In this document: one piece after another, positions 1 to 10,437 of the stretch | How positions within the stretch are numbered: the first letter of the stretch is position 1 | Layout of the letters: the number at the start of each line of letters is the position of its first letter | Source of the DNA: Pontibacter pudoricolor | GTDB taxonomy: Bacteria; Bacteroidota; Bacteroidia; Cytophagales; Hymenobacteraceae | DNA: 64,000 nt | Direction of reading: 5' to 3' | NCBI RefSeq assembly: GCF_010092985.1 | Contig: NZ_CP048106.1 | Span: 3,566,001-3,630,000 of the forward strand | Made by a program: the position numbers and the translations under genes | Notes under the pieces: model-generated | Databases searched by the model: none | What the model was told of the DNA's origin: nothing | What the model saw: the letters and a program-made list of their open reading frames with translations, nothing else

Positions 1-43
1 TATAAATTGTTTCTTTACAACCATTGCTTCTAACTATCTCTTA

Positions 44-1075
44 ATGAAGAAGTTATTTATTTTACTGTTTTCCTTCTTAACGATAACGGCTCAGGCTGCA
101 TCTTCAGAGGGTGAAGAATTCAAGCCAGGTGAGATGATTACACATCACATCGCAGATGATTATACCTGGCATTTTGCAGACGGCGCAGTGCTTTATTTGC
201 CTGTTATTCTGATAGATAACGGTCAGGTGAATGTGTTCTCGTCAAGTAACTTCTATAACGAAGCGCATGAGGTGGTGCCTTACAAAGGGTATGTAATGGA
301 GCATGGCCATATTTACAGAGCAAATGCCGCCGGCGAGCCTTCAGAAGATAAAGCAGGTCTTTATGACTTTTCAATCACCAAGAACGTGGCTTCAATGTTT
401 GTAAGTGTTGCCCTGTTGTTCTTCGTGTTCTTCTCTATTGCAGGTAGCTATAAGAAAAACGCAGGCAAAGCCCCAAGAGGTATGCAGTCGTTCTTCGAGC
501 CGATCATCATCTTTATCCGTGATGAGATAGCGAAAGCGAACATCGGTCCGAAGTATGAGCGTTATATGCCATACCTGCTGACCATCTTCTTCTTTATCTG
601 GTTTAACAACCTGCTGGGCTTAATGCCAGGTGGTGCAAACTTAACCGGTAACATCGCAGTAACGCTGGTTCTGGCAGCCATGACGCTCCTTATCACTGTG
701 TTTAGCGGTAACAAGAGCTACTGGGGGCACATCTTTGCAACACCAGGTGTTCCGAAATGGCTTGCTCCTATCATGATCCCGGTTGAATTGATCGGTATCT
801 TTACAAAGCCTTTTTCCCTGATGGTGCGACTTTTTGCTAACATCACAGCAGGTCACATTATCATTCTTTCCCTGTTCAGCCTGATCTTTATTTTCAAGAG
901 CGTTGCAGTTGGTCCGTTGAGCGTGGCATTTGCTACCTTCATGAACTTCCTGGAGCTGTTCGTGGCGTTGTTACAGGCTTATATCTTTACCTTGCTTTCT
1001 GCCATGTACTTTGGCGGAGCCGTTGAAGAGCACGACCATGTGGATGACATGGGACATGGCGACGGCGGTCATTAA
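44..1075 (+). CDS. atpB: F0F1 ATP synthase subunit a
   Basis: Membrane stator subunit of the F0 proton channel, which passes protons to the c-ring. The 343-residue product is longer than the roughly 270-residue E. coli protein because of an N-terminal extension: a probable signal peptide (residues 1-18, ending AQA) and a periplasmic stretch of about 100 residues with TWHFADG and YNEAHEVVPYKG. The conserved family segment LMVRLFANITAGH carries the essential channel arginine, here R262. About five hydrophobic helices follow residue 115, and the C-terminus is rich in His/Asp. It heads the visible atpBEFHAG run; 36 bp separate it from atpE. Anything upstream, such as atpI-like genes, lies outside the window. 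Confidence 0.97.
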   Translation: MKKLFILLFSFLTITAQAASSEGEEFKPGEMITHHIADDYTWHFADGAVLYLPVILIDNGQVNVFSSSNFYNEAHEVVPYKGYVMEHGHIYRANAAGEPSEDKAGLYDFSITKNVASMFVSVALLFFVFFSIAGSYKKNAGKAPRGMQSFFEPIIIFIRDEIAKANIGPKYERYMPYLLTIFFFIWFNNLLGLMPGGANLTGNIAVTLVLAAMTLLITVFSGNKSYWGHIFATPGVPKWLAPIMIPVELIGIFTKPFSLMVRLFANITAGHIIILSLFSLIFIFKSVAVGPLSVAFATFMNFLELFVALLQAYIFTLLSAMYFGGAVEEHDHVDDMGHGDGGH

Positions 1076-1093
1076 TCTGAATTCTTTTTTTAA

Positions 1094-1369
<276 letters not shown>

Positions 1370-1383
1370 TAATAGCTTTTGCA

Positions 1384-1421
1384 GATCTCACGTCCGGACG
1401 AATGGTCCGGACGATGAGGTC
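1384..1421 (+). promoter_or_regulatory. intercistronic hairpin atpE-atpF
   Basis: A perfect 9-bp stem CGTCCGGAC (1391-1399) / GTCCGGACG (1405-1413) with a 5-nt loop is extended by GATCTCA (1384-1390) pairing with TGAGGTC (1415-1421) across a one-base bulge and one G-T pair. No T-run follows, so a full terminator is unlikely. A 3' stability element for atpE mRNA or a partial attenuator would suit a subunit needed in about ten copies; that role is inference. Confidence 0.6.
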
Positions 1422-1503
1422 TAAAGTAGTAAAATAGTTAAAGAGCCATAGTTGCGAAGGCAGCAGGCAAACAAAAAAACTAAAAAGTCAACTTTCATAA
1501 ACA

Positions 1504-1998
1504 ATGGAATTAGTAACCCCCAATTTCGGTCTAATTTTCTGGCAGTTAGTAACGTTCCTGATCGTTCTTTTCCTGCTTACTAAATTCGCCTGGAAGCCAA
1601 TCATGAACGCCCTGCGCGAGCGCGAGACTTCTATTGAGAATGCACTTAGCGCTGCAGAAAAAGCGAAGCTTGAAATGCAAGGCTTAAAAGCTGAGAACGA
1701 GAAACTGTTGGCTCAGGCGCGTTTAGAGCGTGACAAGATCCTGAAAGAAGCATCGGATGCCGGTAATGCGCTTTTAGAGAATGCAAGAAACAAAGCTAAC
1801 GAAGAAGGTTCACGCATGATCAACCAGGCACGTGAAGCTATCGAGAATGAAAAGCGTGCTGCTATCACGGAAGTGAAGAATATGGCTGCTGCTCTTTCAG
1901 TAGATATCGCTGAGCGCATCCTGAGAAAAGAACTGAGCGACCCACAGGCGCAGCAAGCCCTGGCGCAGGATTACATTCGCGAAGTAACGCTTAACTAA
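1504..1998 (+). CDS. atpF: F0F1 ATP synthase subunit b
   Basis: Peripheral stalk subunit joining F0 to F1. At 164 residues it has the usual length. One N-terminal membrane helix (about residues 8-27, FGLIFWQLVTFLIVLFLLTKF) is followed by a long charged, Ala/Glu/Lys-rich coiled coil. The family motif KPIMNALRERE lies just after the membrane helix. The C-terminus binds the delta subunit, whose gene is next, 52 bp downstream. Confidence 0.96.
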   Translation: MELVTPNFGLIFWQLVTFLIVLFLLTKFAWKPIMNALRERETSIENALSAAEKAKLEMQGLKAENEKLLAQARLERDKILKEASDAGNALLENARNKANEEGSRMINQAREAIENEKRAAITEVKNMAAALSVDIAERILRKELSDPQAQQALAQDYIREVTLN

Positions 1999-2050
1999 TA
2001 ATAAAACGGATGGTGCTGAAAGGCACTGGCCATACTTTATAAAAAGCAAT

Positions 2051-2608
2051 ATGTCAGAATTAAGAGTTGCTTCCAGGTACGCGAAGTCGCTGATTGAGCT
2101 GGCTGCGGAAAAGGGCGTTTTAGAGCAGGTGCATGAAGACATGAAACTGTTTACAAGCGTTGTTACCCAGAACAGGGACTTTCAGCTGCTGCTCCACAAC
2201 CCTATTGTGAAGTCAGATAAAAAACTGACGGTTATCAATGCTGTGTTTAAAGGCAAAGTGAACGAAATGACGCTTTCTTTCTTTAACATAGTTGCCCGTA
2301 AAAGCCGTGAGGCCATACTGGAATTTGTAGCCACAGAATTTGAAAAGCAGTACAACATAATGAAAGGGATACAGCGTGCCAGTGTTACATCTGCCGCACC
2401 ACTTTCTCCTGCATTTCGCCAGCAGCTTGGCGAAAAACTGGCTAACGAAACCGGTAAAACTATACAGTTAGAAGAAATGATCGATCCGAGCCTTATTGGC
2501 GGCTTTGTGCTGAAAGTAGGCGACAAACAGATCGATAGCTCTGTGAAGTACAGCCTTCGCAAGCTTAGAAATAATTTTAAAGACAATTCCTATATTAATA
2601 AACTATAA
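2051..2608 (+). CDS. atpH: F0F1 ATP synthase subunit delta
   Basis: Connects the peripheral stalk to the F1 head (OSCP/delta family). The 185 residues start with the family pattern [13 protein letters not shown] and end with [26 protein letters not shown], the conserved C-terminal delta signature. It lies between atpF and atpA; its stop is only 2 bp before the atpA start, suggesting translational coupling. Confidence 0.96.
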   Translation: MSELRVASRYAKSLIELAAEKGVLEQVHEDMKLFTSVVTQNRDFQLLLHNPIVKSDKKLTVINAVFKGKVNEMTLSFFNIVARKSREAILEFVATEFEKQYNIMKGIQRASVTSAAPLSPAFRQQLGEKLANETGKTIQLEEMIDPSLIGGFVLKVGDKQIDSSVKYSLRKLRNNFKDNSYINKL

Positions 2609-2610
2609 TC

Positions 2611-4191
2611 ATGGCAGAAGTAAGACCTGACGAAGTATCAGCCATACTAAGAGAGCAGCTATCAAACTTCCGTTCTGAGGCAGAACTGGAAGAAGTAGGT
2701 ACAGTACTGCAAGTGGGTGACGGTGTCGCTCGTATCTATGGCCTTTCCAAAGCACAGTCTGGGGAGCTTTTAGAGTTTGAGAACGGACTTCAGGCGCTTG
2801 TTCTGAACCTGGAAGAAGACAATGTTGGTGCCGTAATGCTTGGCGATTACAGCGAGATCAAAGAAGGCGCAACAGTAAGAAGAACAAACCGCATCGCTTC
2901 AGTTAAAGTGGGTGATGGTATTATTGGCCGTGTGGTTAACACACTTGGTCAGCCTATAGATGGTCGCGGGCCGATTGCTGGTGACTTATACGAGATGCCG
3001 CTGGAGCGTAAAGCACCGGGTGTTATCTTCCGTCAGCCGGTAAACGAGCCAATGCAGACTGGTATCAAAGCGATCGACTCTATGATTCCGATCGGCCGTG
3101 GTCAGCGTGAGCTTATCATCGGTGACCGCCAGACTGGTAAATCAGCAGTTGCGATTGACACGATCCTGAACCAGCGCGAATTCTTTGAAAAAGGAAAGCC
3201 GGTATTCTGTATCTATGTGGCAGTTGGTCAGAAAGCATCTACAGTAGCGCAGGTTGTAAAAGCCCTGACTGAAGGTGGTGCAATGGACTATACAGTGGTT
3301 GTAGCGGCTTCAGCTTCTGATCCCGCTCCAATGCAGTTCTTTGCTCCGTTTACAGGTGCTGCTATCGGTGAGTTCTTCCGTGATACTGGTCGTCCTGCAC
3401 TGGTTGTTTATGATGACCTTTCTAAACAGGCAGTTGCTTACCGTGAAGTGTCTCTGCTTCTAAGAAGACCTCCGGGGCGTGAAGCTTATCCAGGTGACGT
3501 ATTCTATCTGCACTCTCGTTTATTAGAGCGTGCTGCTAAGATCAACGCTTCTGATGAGATCGCAAGCAACATGAACGACTTACCAGAGTCAATCCGTCAT
3601 ATGGTGAAAGGTGGTGGTTCCTTAACTGCTCTTCCAATCATCGAGACACAGGCTGGTGACGTTTCTGCATATATCCCGACTAACGTAATTTCAATTACAG
3701 ATGGTCAGATCTTCCTTGAGACGAACCTTTTCAACTCAGGTATCCGTCCGGCGATCAACGTAGGTATTTCGGTATCTCGTGTGGGTGGTAACGCTCAGAT
3801 CAAGGCGATGAAGAAAGTATCTGGTACACTGAAGCTTGACCAGGCGCAGTTCCGTGAACTGGAAGCGTTTGCAAAATTCGGTTCTGACCTGGATGCTGCT
3901 ACCAAGCTTACAATTGAGCGTGGTCGTCGTAACCTGGAAATTCTGAAGCAGCCACAGTTCTCTCCGGTATCGGTTGAAGAGCAGGTAGCCATTATCTACT
4001 GTGCTACTAACGGTTTGCTGGATGATGTTCCGGTGAATGAGGTTAGAACTTTTGAGAAAGATTTCCTGCGTACCATGCGTGCTCAGCACGAAGGAACACT
4101 GAATGCTTTGTTAGCCGGTAAACTGGATGACGAAACAACAGGTGTTATCCGTCAGGTAGCAAGAGAGCTTTCAGCTAAATACAAGAAGTAA
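2611..4191 (+). CDS. atpA: F0F1 ATP synthase subunit alpha
   Basis: Non-catalytic nucleotide-binding subunit of F1, 526 residues. The Walker A loop GDRQTGKS starts at residue 171, and [32 protein letters not shown] contains the Walker B region and the ATP synthase alpha/beta signature region. The N-terminal beta-barrel (about 25-95), the central P-loop domain and the C-terminal helical domain are all present. The sequence has only one CTATAG hexamer (2954-2959), unlike the lower-expressed genes downstream. atpG follows after 75 bp. Confidence 0.98.
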   Translation: MAEVRPDEVSAILREQLSNFRSEAELEEVGTVLQVGDGVARIYGLSKAQSGELLEFENGLQALVLNLEEDNVGAVMLGDYSEIKEGATVRRTNRIASVKVGDGIIGRVVNTLGQPIDGRGPIAGDLYEMPLERKAPGVIFRQPVNEPMQTGIKAIDSMIPIGRGQRELIIGDRQTGKSAVAIDTILNQREFFEKGKPVFCIYVAVGQKASTVAQVVKALTEGGAMDYTVVVAASASDPAPMQFFAPFTGAAIGEFFRDTGRPALVVYDDLSKQAVAYREVSLLLRRPPGREAYPGDVFYLHSRLLERAAKINASDEIASNMNDLPESIRHMVKGGGSLTALPIIETQAGDVSAYIPTNVISITDGQIFLETNLFNSGIRPAINVGISVSRVGGNAQIKAMKKVSGTLKLDQAQFRELEAFAKFGSDLDAATKLTIERGRRNLEILKQPQFSPVSVEEQVAIIYCATNGLLDDVPVNEVRTFEKDFLRTMRAQHEGTLNALLAGKLDDETTGVIRQVARELSAKYKK

Positions 4192-4266
4192 TTTTTAAGT
4201 TATGCGTTAAGGGTTAAGGAGTATAAAACTTCTTAGCCTTTAACTTTTGCTCATAACAAAAACTAT

Positions 4267-5157
4267 ATGGCAAGTTTAAAAGAGGTTAGAAGCCGCATTA
4301 CATCGGTATCGTCGACACAGCAGATTACGAAAGCCATGAAAATGGTGGCAGCTGCGAAGCTAAGACGTGCGCAGGATAACATTTTGCGTATGCGCCCTTA
4401 CGCGCAACGCTTAAGCGGTATTCTTGCTAACCTGTCTTCGCTTACCGAAGGATCAGTAGAAAATAAATACTCTGTAAAACGTGAAGTGAACAGAGTGCTT
4501 ATCATTGCTGTGACTTCAGACCGTGGTCTGGCTGGTGCTTTTAACTCAAACATTATTAAGGCTGTTACCACATTGGCTGCTACTAAGTATAGCCGCCAGC
4601 TGGAAGCCGGTAATGTTACCTTCTTAACAATAGGTAAAAAAGGTTTTGAGGCATTGACCAAGCGTGGCTTTAACGTAATAAGCGAGTACAATACGATCTT
4701 TACAAAGCTTTCTTTTGATACTGTTCGTGCAGCTGCAGAGCGTGCTATGGATGGTTTCGTAGACGGAGAGTTTGACCAGGTTGAGCTTGTTTATAATGAG
4801 TTTAAGAACGTGGCTACGCAGATTGTTCGTACAGAGCAATTCCTTCCTATTGAAGAGCAGCCTGTAGACGATAGCAAAGCAGCAACGCTTGTAGCCGATT
4901 ATACATTCGAGCCATCCAAAGAAGAGATCATACAGGAGCTGATACCTAAGTCACTGAAGATCCAGGTTTACAAAGCTGTGCTTGAGTCGAATGCATCTGA
5001 GCATGGTGCCCGAATGACAGCGATGGACAAGGCAACTGAAAATGCCGGCGAACTGCTGAAGGAGTTGAAACTTACTTACAACAGGACGCGCCAGGCGGCC
5101 ATCACGACGGAGATTCTCGAGATCGTGGGTGGTGCCGAGGCCCTTGCTTCAAAATAA
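4267..5157 (+). CDS. atpG: F0F1 ATP synthase subunit gamma
   Basis: Central rotating shaft of F1. The 296 residues begin with the family N-terminus MASLKEVRSRITSVSSTQQITKAMKMVAAAKLRRAQ and end with the matching C-terminal helix ASEHGARMTAMDKATENAGELLKELKLTYNRTRQAAITTEILEIVGGAEAL. The Rossmann-like middle contains TSDRGLAGAFNSNI. It is the last gene of the operon and is followed by a clear terminator. The atpD and atpC genes are absent here, as is common in Bacteroidota where they form a separate operon. Confidence 0.97.
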   Translation: MASLKEVRSRITSVSSTQQITKAMKMVAAAKLRRAQDNILRMRPYAQRLSGILANLSSLTEGSVENKYSVKREVNRVLIIAVTSDRGLAGAFNSNIIKAVTTLAATKYSRQLEAGNVTFLTIGKKGFEALTKRGFNVISEYNTIFTKLSFDTVRAAAERAMDGFVDGEFDQVELVYNEFKNVATQIVRTEQFLPIEEQPVDDSKAATLVADYTFEPSKEEIIQELIPKSLKIQVYKAVLESNASEHGARMTAMDKATENAGELLKELKLTYNRTRQAAITTEILEIVGGAEALASK

Positions 5158-5180
5158 CGAAGAAAGAAATACCGATAAAG

Positions 5181-5215
5181 CAGCGCCCATCTCTAAGGTG
5201 GGCGCTGTTATTTTG
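5181..5215 (+). terminator. terminator after atpG
   Basis: CAGCGCCCATCT pairs with AGGTGGGCGCTG (one T-G pair) around a short loop, followed by TTATTTTG. It sits 24 bp past the atpG stop and closes the ATP synthase operon. Confidence 0.8.
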
Positions 5216-5327
5216 TACCAATACCAGTTGGCATTAAATAAATGTTAAGGTTTAAACTTTAACAATGTCAGCAGGCCAAAAACCAGAATGTGTGTTGTAA
5301 CTTTAGCGCAATCACATAAAGGAATAC

Positions 5328-6986
5328 ATGAGAACTATAAGCGCCAAAGTTGTATTTGTATGTATGTTGCTGCTTTCAGCGTGTGCAACTAAAACAGGTA
5401 CCATCAGTCAGAAAGAGAATGCCGTAACTATAGACCGCCCGAAACTGGTGGTGGGTATAGTTGTAGACCAGATGCGTTATGATTTTTTGTATCGCTACTG
5501 GTATAAGTATGGTAACGATGGTTTTAAAAAACTGGTAAAGCAGGGGTTCAATTTTAAGAACACGAACTATAGTTACGTACCCACTTATACGGCTCCTGGC
5601 CATGCCAGCATTTATACAGGTAGTGTGCCGGCAGTTAATGGCATAATTGCAAACAGCTGGTTTAACCGCGAAACAGGTAAGACCATGTACTGTGTGGAAG
5701 ACAAAACGGTGAAGACAGTAGGCAGTACTTCCAAAGCCGGCGAAATGTCACCTAGAAACCTGCTTTCCACAACTATAACCGATCAGCTGAAACTGGCTAC
5801 GAATAAAAGATCTAAAGTTATAGCGGTTGCCCTTAAAGATAGAGGAGCTGTTATTCCGGGAGGATTTATGGCCGATGGCGCGTACTGGTTTGATTCGAAG
5901 TCGGGCAATTTTATAACAAGTACATTTTACAAAGAAGAGCTGCCTGGTTGGGTAAATGAGTTTAACGGGCAAAAGCTGGCAGATAAATACCTGAGCCAGA
6001 CCTGGAATACACTTTTACCGATAGCACAGTATACAAACAGCACTGCCGATGACATGCCTTACGAAGAAGGTTTGCCTGGTAAAGAGAAGCCTGTTTTCCC
6101 GTATGAGCTGGCCACGTTAAGAGCAAATGATTACGAACTGATCCGTACTACGCCTTTTGGGAATACGTTAACAAAAGATATTGCTTTAAAAGCATTACAT
6201 GCAGAGCAACTGGGCAGAGGCGAGTCTACAGATTTTTTGTCAGTTAGTTTTTCTTCAACAGATTATATAGGGCATGATTTCGGACCAAATTCTATAGAAG
6301 TAGAAGATACGTACATCCGCCTGGACCGTGAGATTGCAGAGCTGTTAAAGGAACTGGAAAGCACAGTAGGAAAAGATAACCTGCTGGTGTTTTTAACGGC
6401 TGACCATGGTATAGCCAATGTGCCGGCTTATATGATCGGTGAAAGAGTAACGGCAGGAGCGATAGGTTACTATACAGTTGGAGATTCTGTGAAAACGTAC
6501 CTGGCCCGTAACTATGGCGAAGGCAAATGGCTTGAAAAATACACAAACCAGCAGGTTTACCTGAACCATAAACTTATAAAAGAGAAAAAACTGAACCTGA
6601 CAGAGGTGCAGCAAAACGTGGCTCAGTACTTAATGACCCTGGAAGGTGTAGCCCGAACGATAACCGCAGATGCGCTGCAGCGTACCAGTTGGAACAACGG
6701 GCAGATGCGACTGGTTGAAAATGGGTATAACGCCCGCAGATCGGGAGATGTGATCGTGCAACTGGAACCTAACTGGCAGAAACATGGTCCGAAAGGTACT
6801 GCACACGGCTCTTACTCTACCCACGATACGCATGTACCGCTTTTATGGTACGGCTGGAAAGTGAAACCGGGTGAAAGTGCTACACCAACAGAAGTTGCAG
6901 ACATTTCGCCAACTATAGCTACCTGGCTAAATATACAGGAGCCGAGTGGCAGCGTAGGAAAAGCATTACAAGAATATATGAAATAA
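5328..6986 (+). CDS. PafA-like alkaline phosphatase lipoprotein
   Basis: Predicted phosphomonoesterase of the alkaline phosphatase superfamily (type I phosphodiesterase/PafA group), exported as a lipoprotein. 552 residues. The signal peptide ends in the lipobox LLSAC (Cys near residue 19). Metal and catalytic features include [14 protein letters not shown] near residue 45, [14 protein letters not shown] with the likely Thr nucleophile, [16 protein letters not shown], and [12 protein letters not shown] with the metal-binding Asp-His. The gene stands alone between the atp terminator and ppa. PafA relatives in Flavobacterium release phosphate from organic phosphates; the same role here is inference. 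Confidence 0.87.
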   Translation: MRTISAKVVFVCMLLLSACATKTGTISQKENAVTIDRPKLVVGIVVDQMRYDFLYRYWYKYGNDGFKKLVKQGFNFKNTNYSYVPTYTAPGHASIYTGSVPAVNGIIANSWFNRETGKTMYCVEDKTVKTVGSTSKAGEMSPRNLLSTTITDQLKLATNKRSKVIAVALKDRGAVIPGGFMADGAYWFDSKSGNFITSTFYKEELPGWVNEFNGQKLADKYLSQTWNTLLPIAQYTNSTADDMPYEEGLPGKEKPVFPYELATLRANDYELIRTTPFGNTLTKDIALKALHAEQLGRGESTDFLSVSFSSTDYIGHDFGPNSIEVEDTYIRLDREIAELLKELESTVGKDNLLVFLTADHGIANVPAYMIGERVTAGAIGYYTVGDSVKTYLARNYGEGKWLEKYTNQQVYLNHKLIKEKKLNLTEVQQNVAQYLMTLEGVARTITADALQRTSWNNGQMRLVENGYNARRSGDVIVQLEPNWQKHGPKGTAHGSYSTHDTHVPLLWYGWKVKPGESATPTEVADISPTIATWLNIQEPSGSVGKALQEYMK

Positions 6987-7024
6987 CAGCGCTCAAAGGG
7001 AGTGCTACAAGTACATTTACATTT

Positions 7025-7591
7025 ATGAATAATTTAGACAAAAACAATCCATGGCATAGCGTAAGCTACGGAGAGGAAGCACCTGGGGTGGTAACGGCCA
7101 TTATTGAAATACCAAAAGGCTCTAAGGCAAAGTACGAGTTAGATAAGGAAAGCGGAATGCTGAAGCTGGATCGTGTACTTTTCTCATCCATACATTACCC
7201 GGCCAACTATGGCTTTATCCCTAAAACCTACTGCGACGACAAAGACCCGTTGGATATTCTGGTGATCTGCTCGGTAGATGTACAGCCAATGTGCTTGATC
7301 GATGCAAAAGTGATCGGGGTGATGCAGATGATCGACAACAACGAAGAAGATGACAAGATCATAGCAGTTGCCAACAACGACATGTCTGTGCGCCACATAA
7401 ACGACATCTCTGAATTGCCGCCACACACGTTGCTGGAAGTGCGTCGTTTCTTTGAAGATTATAAGAAGCTGGAGATGAAAGAAGTTATTGTGGAGCAGTT
7501 CCTTGGCCGCGAAGCAGCATACGAGATCATTCAGCAGAGCATCGACCTGTACAACACTACGTTTACCGGCGAGAAGCAGAACGTACTGTAA
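7025..7591 (+). CDS. ppa: inorganic pyrophosphatase
   Basis: Family I soluble pyrophosphatase hydrolysing diphosphate to two phosphates, pulling biosynthetic reactions forward. 188 residues, close to the bacterial norm. Seen are the substrate-binding segment [48 protein letters not shown] with the metal-binding aspartates, and DIDAKVIG-like [25 protein letters not shown]. It follows the phosphatase gene after 38 bp and may share its transcript. A terminator-like hairpin follows. Confidence 0.95.
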   Translation: MNNLDKNNPWHSVSYGEEAPGVVTAIIEIPKGSKAKYELDKESGMLKLDRVLFSSIHYPANYGFIPKTYCDDKDPLDILVICSVDVQPMCLIDAKVIGVMQMIDNNEEDDKIIAVANNDMSVRHINDISELPPHTLLEVRRFFEDYKKLEMKEVIVEQFLGREAAYEIIQQSIDLYNTTFTGEKQNVL

Positions 7592-7610
7592 GAATATATT
7601 TTCCTGTTTT

Positions 7611-7645
7611 AGCCTGGCGTGGGATTTCCTGTGTCAGGCTTTTTG
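7611..7645 (+). terminator. terminator after ppa
   Basis: AGCCTG (7611-7616) pairs with CAGGCT (7635-7640) over an 18-nt loop, followed by five Ts. It lies 19 bp after the ppa stop. Confidence 0.6.
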
Positions 7646-7802
7646 TTTGTAGTGAGTACGTAAATTGATTTTATATTTTGGGCTGTTAGTTTCTGTTTTC
7701 AGATTCTTGTGGCAGCCTCTTTCGCTTTCCTGAAATAATAACAGGCCAGCTTCTTATAGTTGGTTTGATAAAAGCCTAATAGTTTCGAACTTGCAGTACT
7801 TG

Positions 7803-8702
7803 ATGAAACGAAGCGAAACAGAAACGAACCTGAACTATAGCGTAAGCCCTGTTTATAGTCTGCTGTTAAAGGTGCTGAACGGCATGCTCTACAGCAGTGT
7901 GTTCATTTCGATCTGTGCGTTTGCGTTAACTATAGAAACCTACCTGCTTGCCGACCTTCCGGTATCTGTCCCGATGGCGGTGTTTATTTTCCTGGCGACG
8001 CTCTTTACCTATAACCTGAGCAGCATACGAAGTGTGGTGTTACAGAAGCAGGCTACCTATTATCCTGAGTCGTGGTGGCACAGGCACCGGAAAACCATGG
8101 CTATAGTTGGGCTGCTGAGTATTGCGCTGGCAACTATCGTTTACTTTTACTTTGGTCTGCGCCTTAATTTCTGGTTTGTGCTGCACCTGGCCATCATCTC
8201 TATAGGGTATACCATACCTGTTATGTACCGGAGAAAAAGTGTGCAACCGCTGCGCCGCGTCCCGCTGCTGAAAGTTTTCCTGATTGCATATGTGTGGGCC
8301 ATGGTAACCGGGCTGTTTCCGCTTATAGATGCAGGAGTTGAAATTATGGACCTGCCCGGGTTGTTGTTACTGCTGCGCAGGTTCCTGTTTATCCTGGCGC
8401 TGGCCCTGCTCTTCGACATCCGGGATTATACTTACGACAAGCATACCCAAACATTAACGGTGCCCGGGCTTATTGGCGTGAACTATACAAAGTTGCTGTC
8501 GCTGGGGCTGCTGCTGAGCTATGCGGTGGTAGTGAGTATTTCGGAGAGTGGAACTATACAAACAGCACTTATTGCTGCGGCTGTGGCTGCTGCGTTTGTA
8601 GTCTGGTTCTCGTCAGAGTTAAAGCCGCGTGTTTACTTTCTGTTACTGGCAGACGGGGCTATGCTGCTGCACGCAGCCTTGGTCTGTTTTGTAAAGATCT
8701 AA
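7803..8702 (+). CDS. polytopic membrane protein, possibly UbiA-like
   Basis: An integral membrane protein of 299 residues with about eight hydrophobic segments. The ATG at 7803 is preferred over an in-frame TTG 12 bp upstream. Polar loops include YNLSSIRSVVLQKQATYYPESWWHRHRKTMA and FDIRDYTYDKHTQTLTVPGLIGV. An Asp-rich loop (DIRDYTYD) after a transmembrane helix resembles the second prenyl-diphosphate-binding loop of UbiA-type prenyltransferases, but the first loop (NxxxD) is not obvious, so the family is uncertain. Its stop overlaps that of the convergent nnr gene by 4 bp. It carries several CTATAG hexamers. Confidence 0.7.
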   Translation: MKRSETETNLNYSVSPVYSLLLKVLNGMLYSSVFISICAFALTIETYLLADLPVSVPMAVFIFLATLFTYNLSSIRSVVLQKQATYYPESWWHRHRKTMAIVGLLSIALATIVYFYFGLRLNFWFVLHLAIISIGYTIPVMYRRKSVQPLRRVPLLKVFLIAYVWAMVTGLFPLIDAGVEIMDLPGLLLLLRRFLFILALALLFDIRDYTYDKHTQTLTVPGLIGVNYTKLLSLGLLLSYAVVVSISESGTIQTALIAAAVAAAFVVWFSSELKPRVYFLLLADGAMLLHAALVCFVKI

Positions 8703-10210
8703 TTGCTGGTAAGCGTCATAAAGGCCTGCGGCAGATGATCGGTCAGGTCGGAGGCTATCATGGCGATGTCGCCTACTTTCTGAAGTGCCAGGTCTCCGGC
8801 TAACCCATGCACATATACGCCCAGTAAACAAGCTTCTTCCAAACTATAGCCCTGTGCCACTAAAGCTGTAAGTATTCCGGTCAGTACATCGCCGGTGCCG
8901 CCTGTTGCCATGCCCGCATTGCCGGTTGTGTTAAAAAAGACTTTTCCTTCCGGGGTGCAGATAGCCGTATGCGATCCTTTAAGGCAAATGTAGCAACTGT
9001 ATTCACGGCAAAACTCTTTCATGTCCTGCAGGCGGTCATAGTTATTTTTTGATGCTCCTACCAAACGCTCAAACTCCTTGGGGTGTGGTGTAAAGATGGC
9101 CCTGTTCTTTGGGAGTTGAGATTTAAGTTTGTCGCTACTGGCAATAATATTGATGGCATCGGCATCAATCACCATCGGGAGTGAACAGGTGGCCAGCAAT
9201 TGACCAATGGTAGTTTTGGTAACTTTCTCTTTGCCCATTCCCGGGCCTAAGCCTACTACGCTATAGTTGTCCATATTTTCCGGCAGTTCCGAAATATGCT
9301 TGCGGTTATTATCTGTCAGCGTCATGGCTTCGGGAACGGCTGTTTGCAGTATGTTGTAACCAGCAGAAGGTACATGCATTGTCAGTAAGCCAACACCGCT
9401 CCGCAAACAGGCCCTTGCTGCCAAAACTGCCGCACCCATTTTGCCATAACCTCCGCACAGCAGCAACGCATGGCCGTACAAACCCTTATGGGAGAACTTC
9501 TTTCGTGGCTTGATGATCTTCCGGATATCATCTATAGTTATACAACGATATTCAGAGGGCGCATCAGCAATAAAAGTCGGACTTAGACCAATTGGAACCA
9601 CATGCCATTCGCCAACATATTGCTCGTGCTGCGGCAGAAAGAAAGCCAGTTTAGGCAATTCAAAGCTTATCGTATAGTGTGCCTTAACTATAGTTGCATC
9701 GTCGGGTGTCTGAGAATCGGCATAAAGCCCGGATGGCATGTCGATAGCAGTGATACAGGCGCCGCTGTTATTCAGATAGGCTATTACTTCAGCAAATAAA
9801 CCCGTTACAGGCCGGTTAAGGCCGGTCCCGAAAAGTGCATCTATTACACAATGGTTTTTATGAAGCGACGGCAGTTCAGCTACTGACCTTATAGTTTGCG
9901 AAACTATAGTTTGGGGCAGGCGCTGCAGGTTTACCTTATGGTCGGGTGATGGATTCTGGTTGTCGCCAACTATAAATACTTTTACGTGATACTGTTTTTG
10001 GGAGAGTAATCGTGCCACTGCCAGTCCATCGCCTCCATTGTTGCCCGGTCCGCAAAAAATGCATACCTGCTGCTGTGGTGTAAACTTATTCTCGAACCAA
10101 CCTGTAAAGGCTTTGGCTGCCCGCTCCATCAGTTCCAACGAGTCAATTTCTTCATACTGTAAAGTAGCGGCATCGGCTTCGCGGGTTTGGGCTGCGGAAA
10201 GTATTTTCAT
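8699..10210 (-). CDS. nnr: bifunctional NAD(P)HX epimerase / dehydratase
   Basis: Metabolite-repair enzyme that re-forms NAD(P)H from its hydrated form NAD(P)HX. 503 residues. The N-terminal half is the YjeF_N epimerase, with CGPGNNGGDGLAVARLL near residue 50 and the helix YEEIDSLELMERAAKAF. The C-terminal half is the ribokinase-like ADP-dependent dehydratase, with GHALLLCGGYGKMGAAVLAARACLRSGVGL and the nucleotide motif GNAGMATGGTGDVLTG. The two-domain fusion is typical of bacteria. It is convergent with the preceding membrane-protein gene. Confidence 0.94.
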   Translation of the reverse strand: MKILSAAQTREADAATLQYEEIDSLELMERAAKAFTGWFENKFTPQQQVCIFCGPGNNGGDGLAVARLLSQKQYHVKVFIVGDNQNPSPDHKVNLQRLPQTIVSQTIRSVAELPSLHKNHCVIDALFGTGLNRPVTGLFAEVIAYLNNSGACITAIDMPSGLYADSQTPDDATIVKAHYTISFELPKLAFFLPQHEQYVGEWHVVPIGLSPTFIADAPSEYRCITIDDIRKIIKPRKKFSHKGLYGHALLLCGGYGKMGAAVLAARACLRSGVGLLTMHVPSAGYNILQTAVPEAMTLTDNNRKHISELPENMDNYSVVGLGPGMGKEKVTKTTIGQLLATCSLPMVIDADAINIIASSDKLKSQLPKNRAIFTPHPKEFERLVGASKNNYDRLQDMKEFCREYSCYICLKGSHTAICTPEGKVFFNTTGNAGMATGGTGDVLTGILTALVAQGYSLEEACLLGVYVHGLAGDLALQKVGDIAMIASDLTDHLPQAFMTLTSN

Positions 10211-10375
10211 GTGGAACAGCGGCTAGTGGTTCTGCCTACATATACTATAGTTTTAAGTTCAGGTTAAGTTATGATTTAACTATAGTTGGATCTTAGAATG
10301 ACGCCGTTTTGTAACTGGCGTGTAATTCAAAACTGTAATTCAGGTTATAAACCGGCAATGTAATCGGGTATTAAC

Positions 10376-10423
10376 GTGGCGGGACGCCACCAGTAACCCA
10401 CACTCCCGGGACGCGAGCGAGGG
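10376..10423. repeat. REP-like repeat GTGGCGGGACGCCAC
   Basis: The palindrome GTGGCGGGACGCCAC (10376-10390) is followed by CACACTCCCGGGACGCG and AGCGAGGG. Nearly the same two-part unit recurs at 29390-29438, where its second half is also present inverted. It sits in the spacer upstream of nnr and next to the 3' end of the DUF5686 gene. Confidence 0.7.
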
Positions 10424-10437
10424 AAGTACACTTCTTT

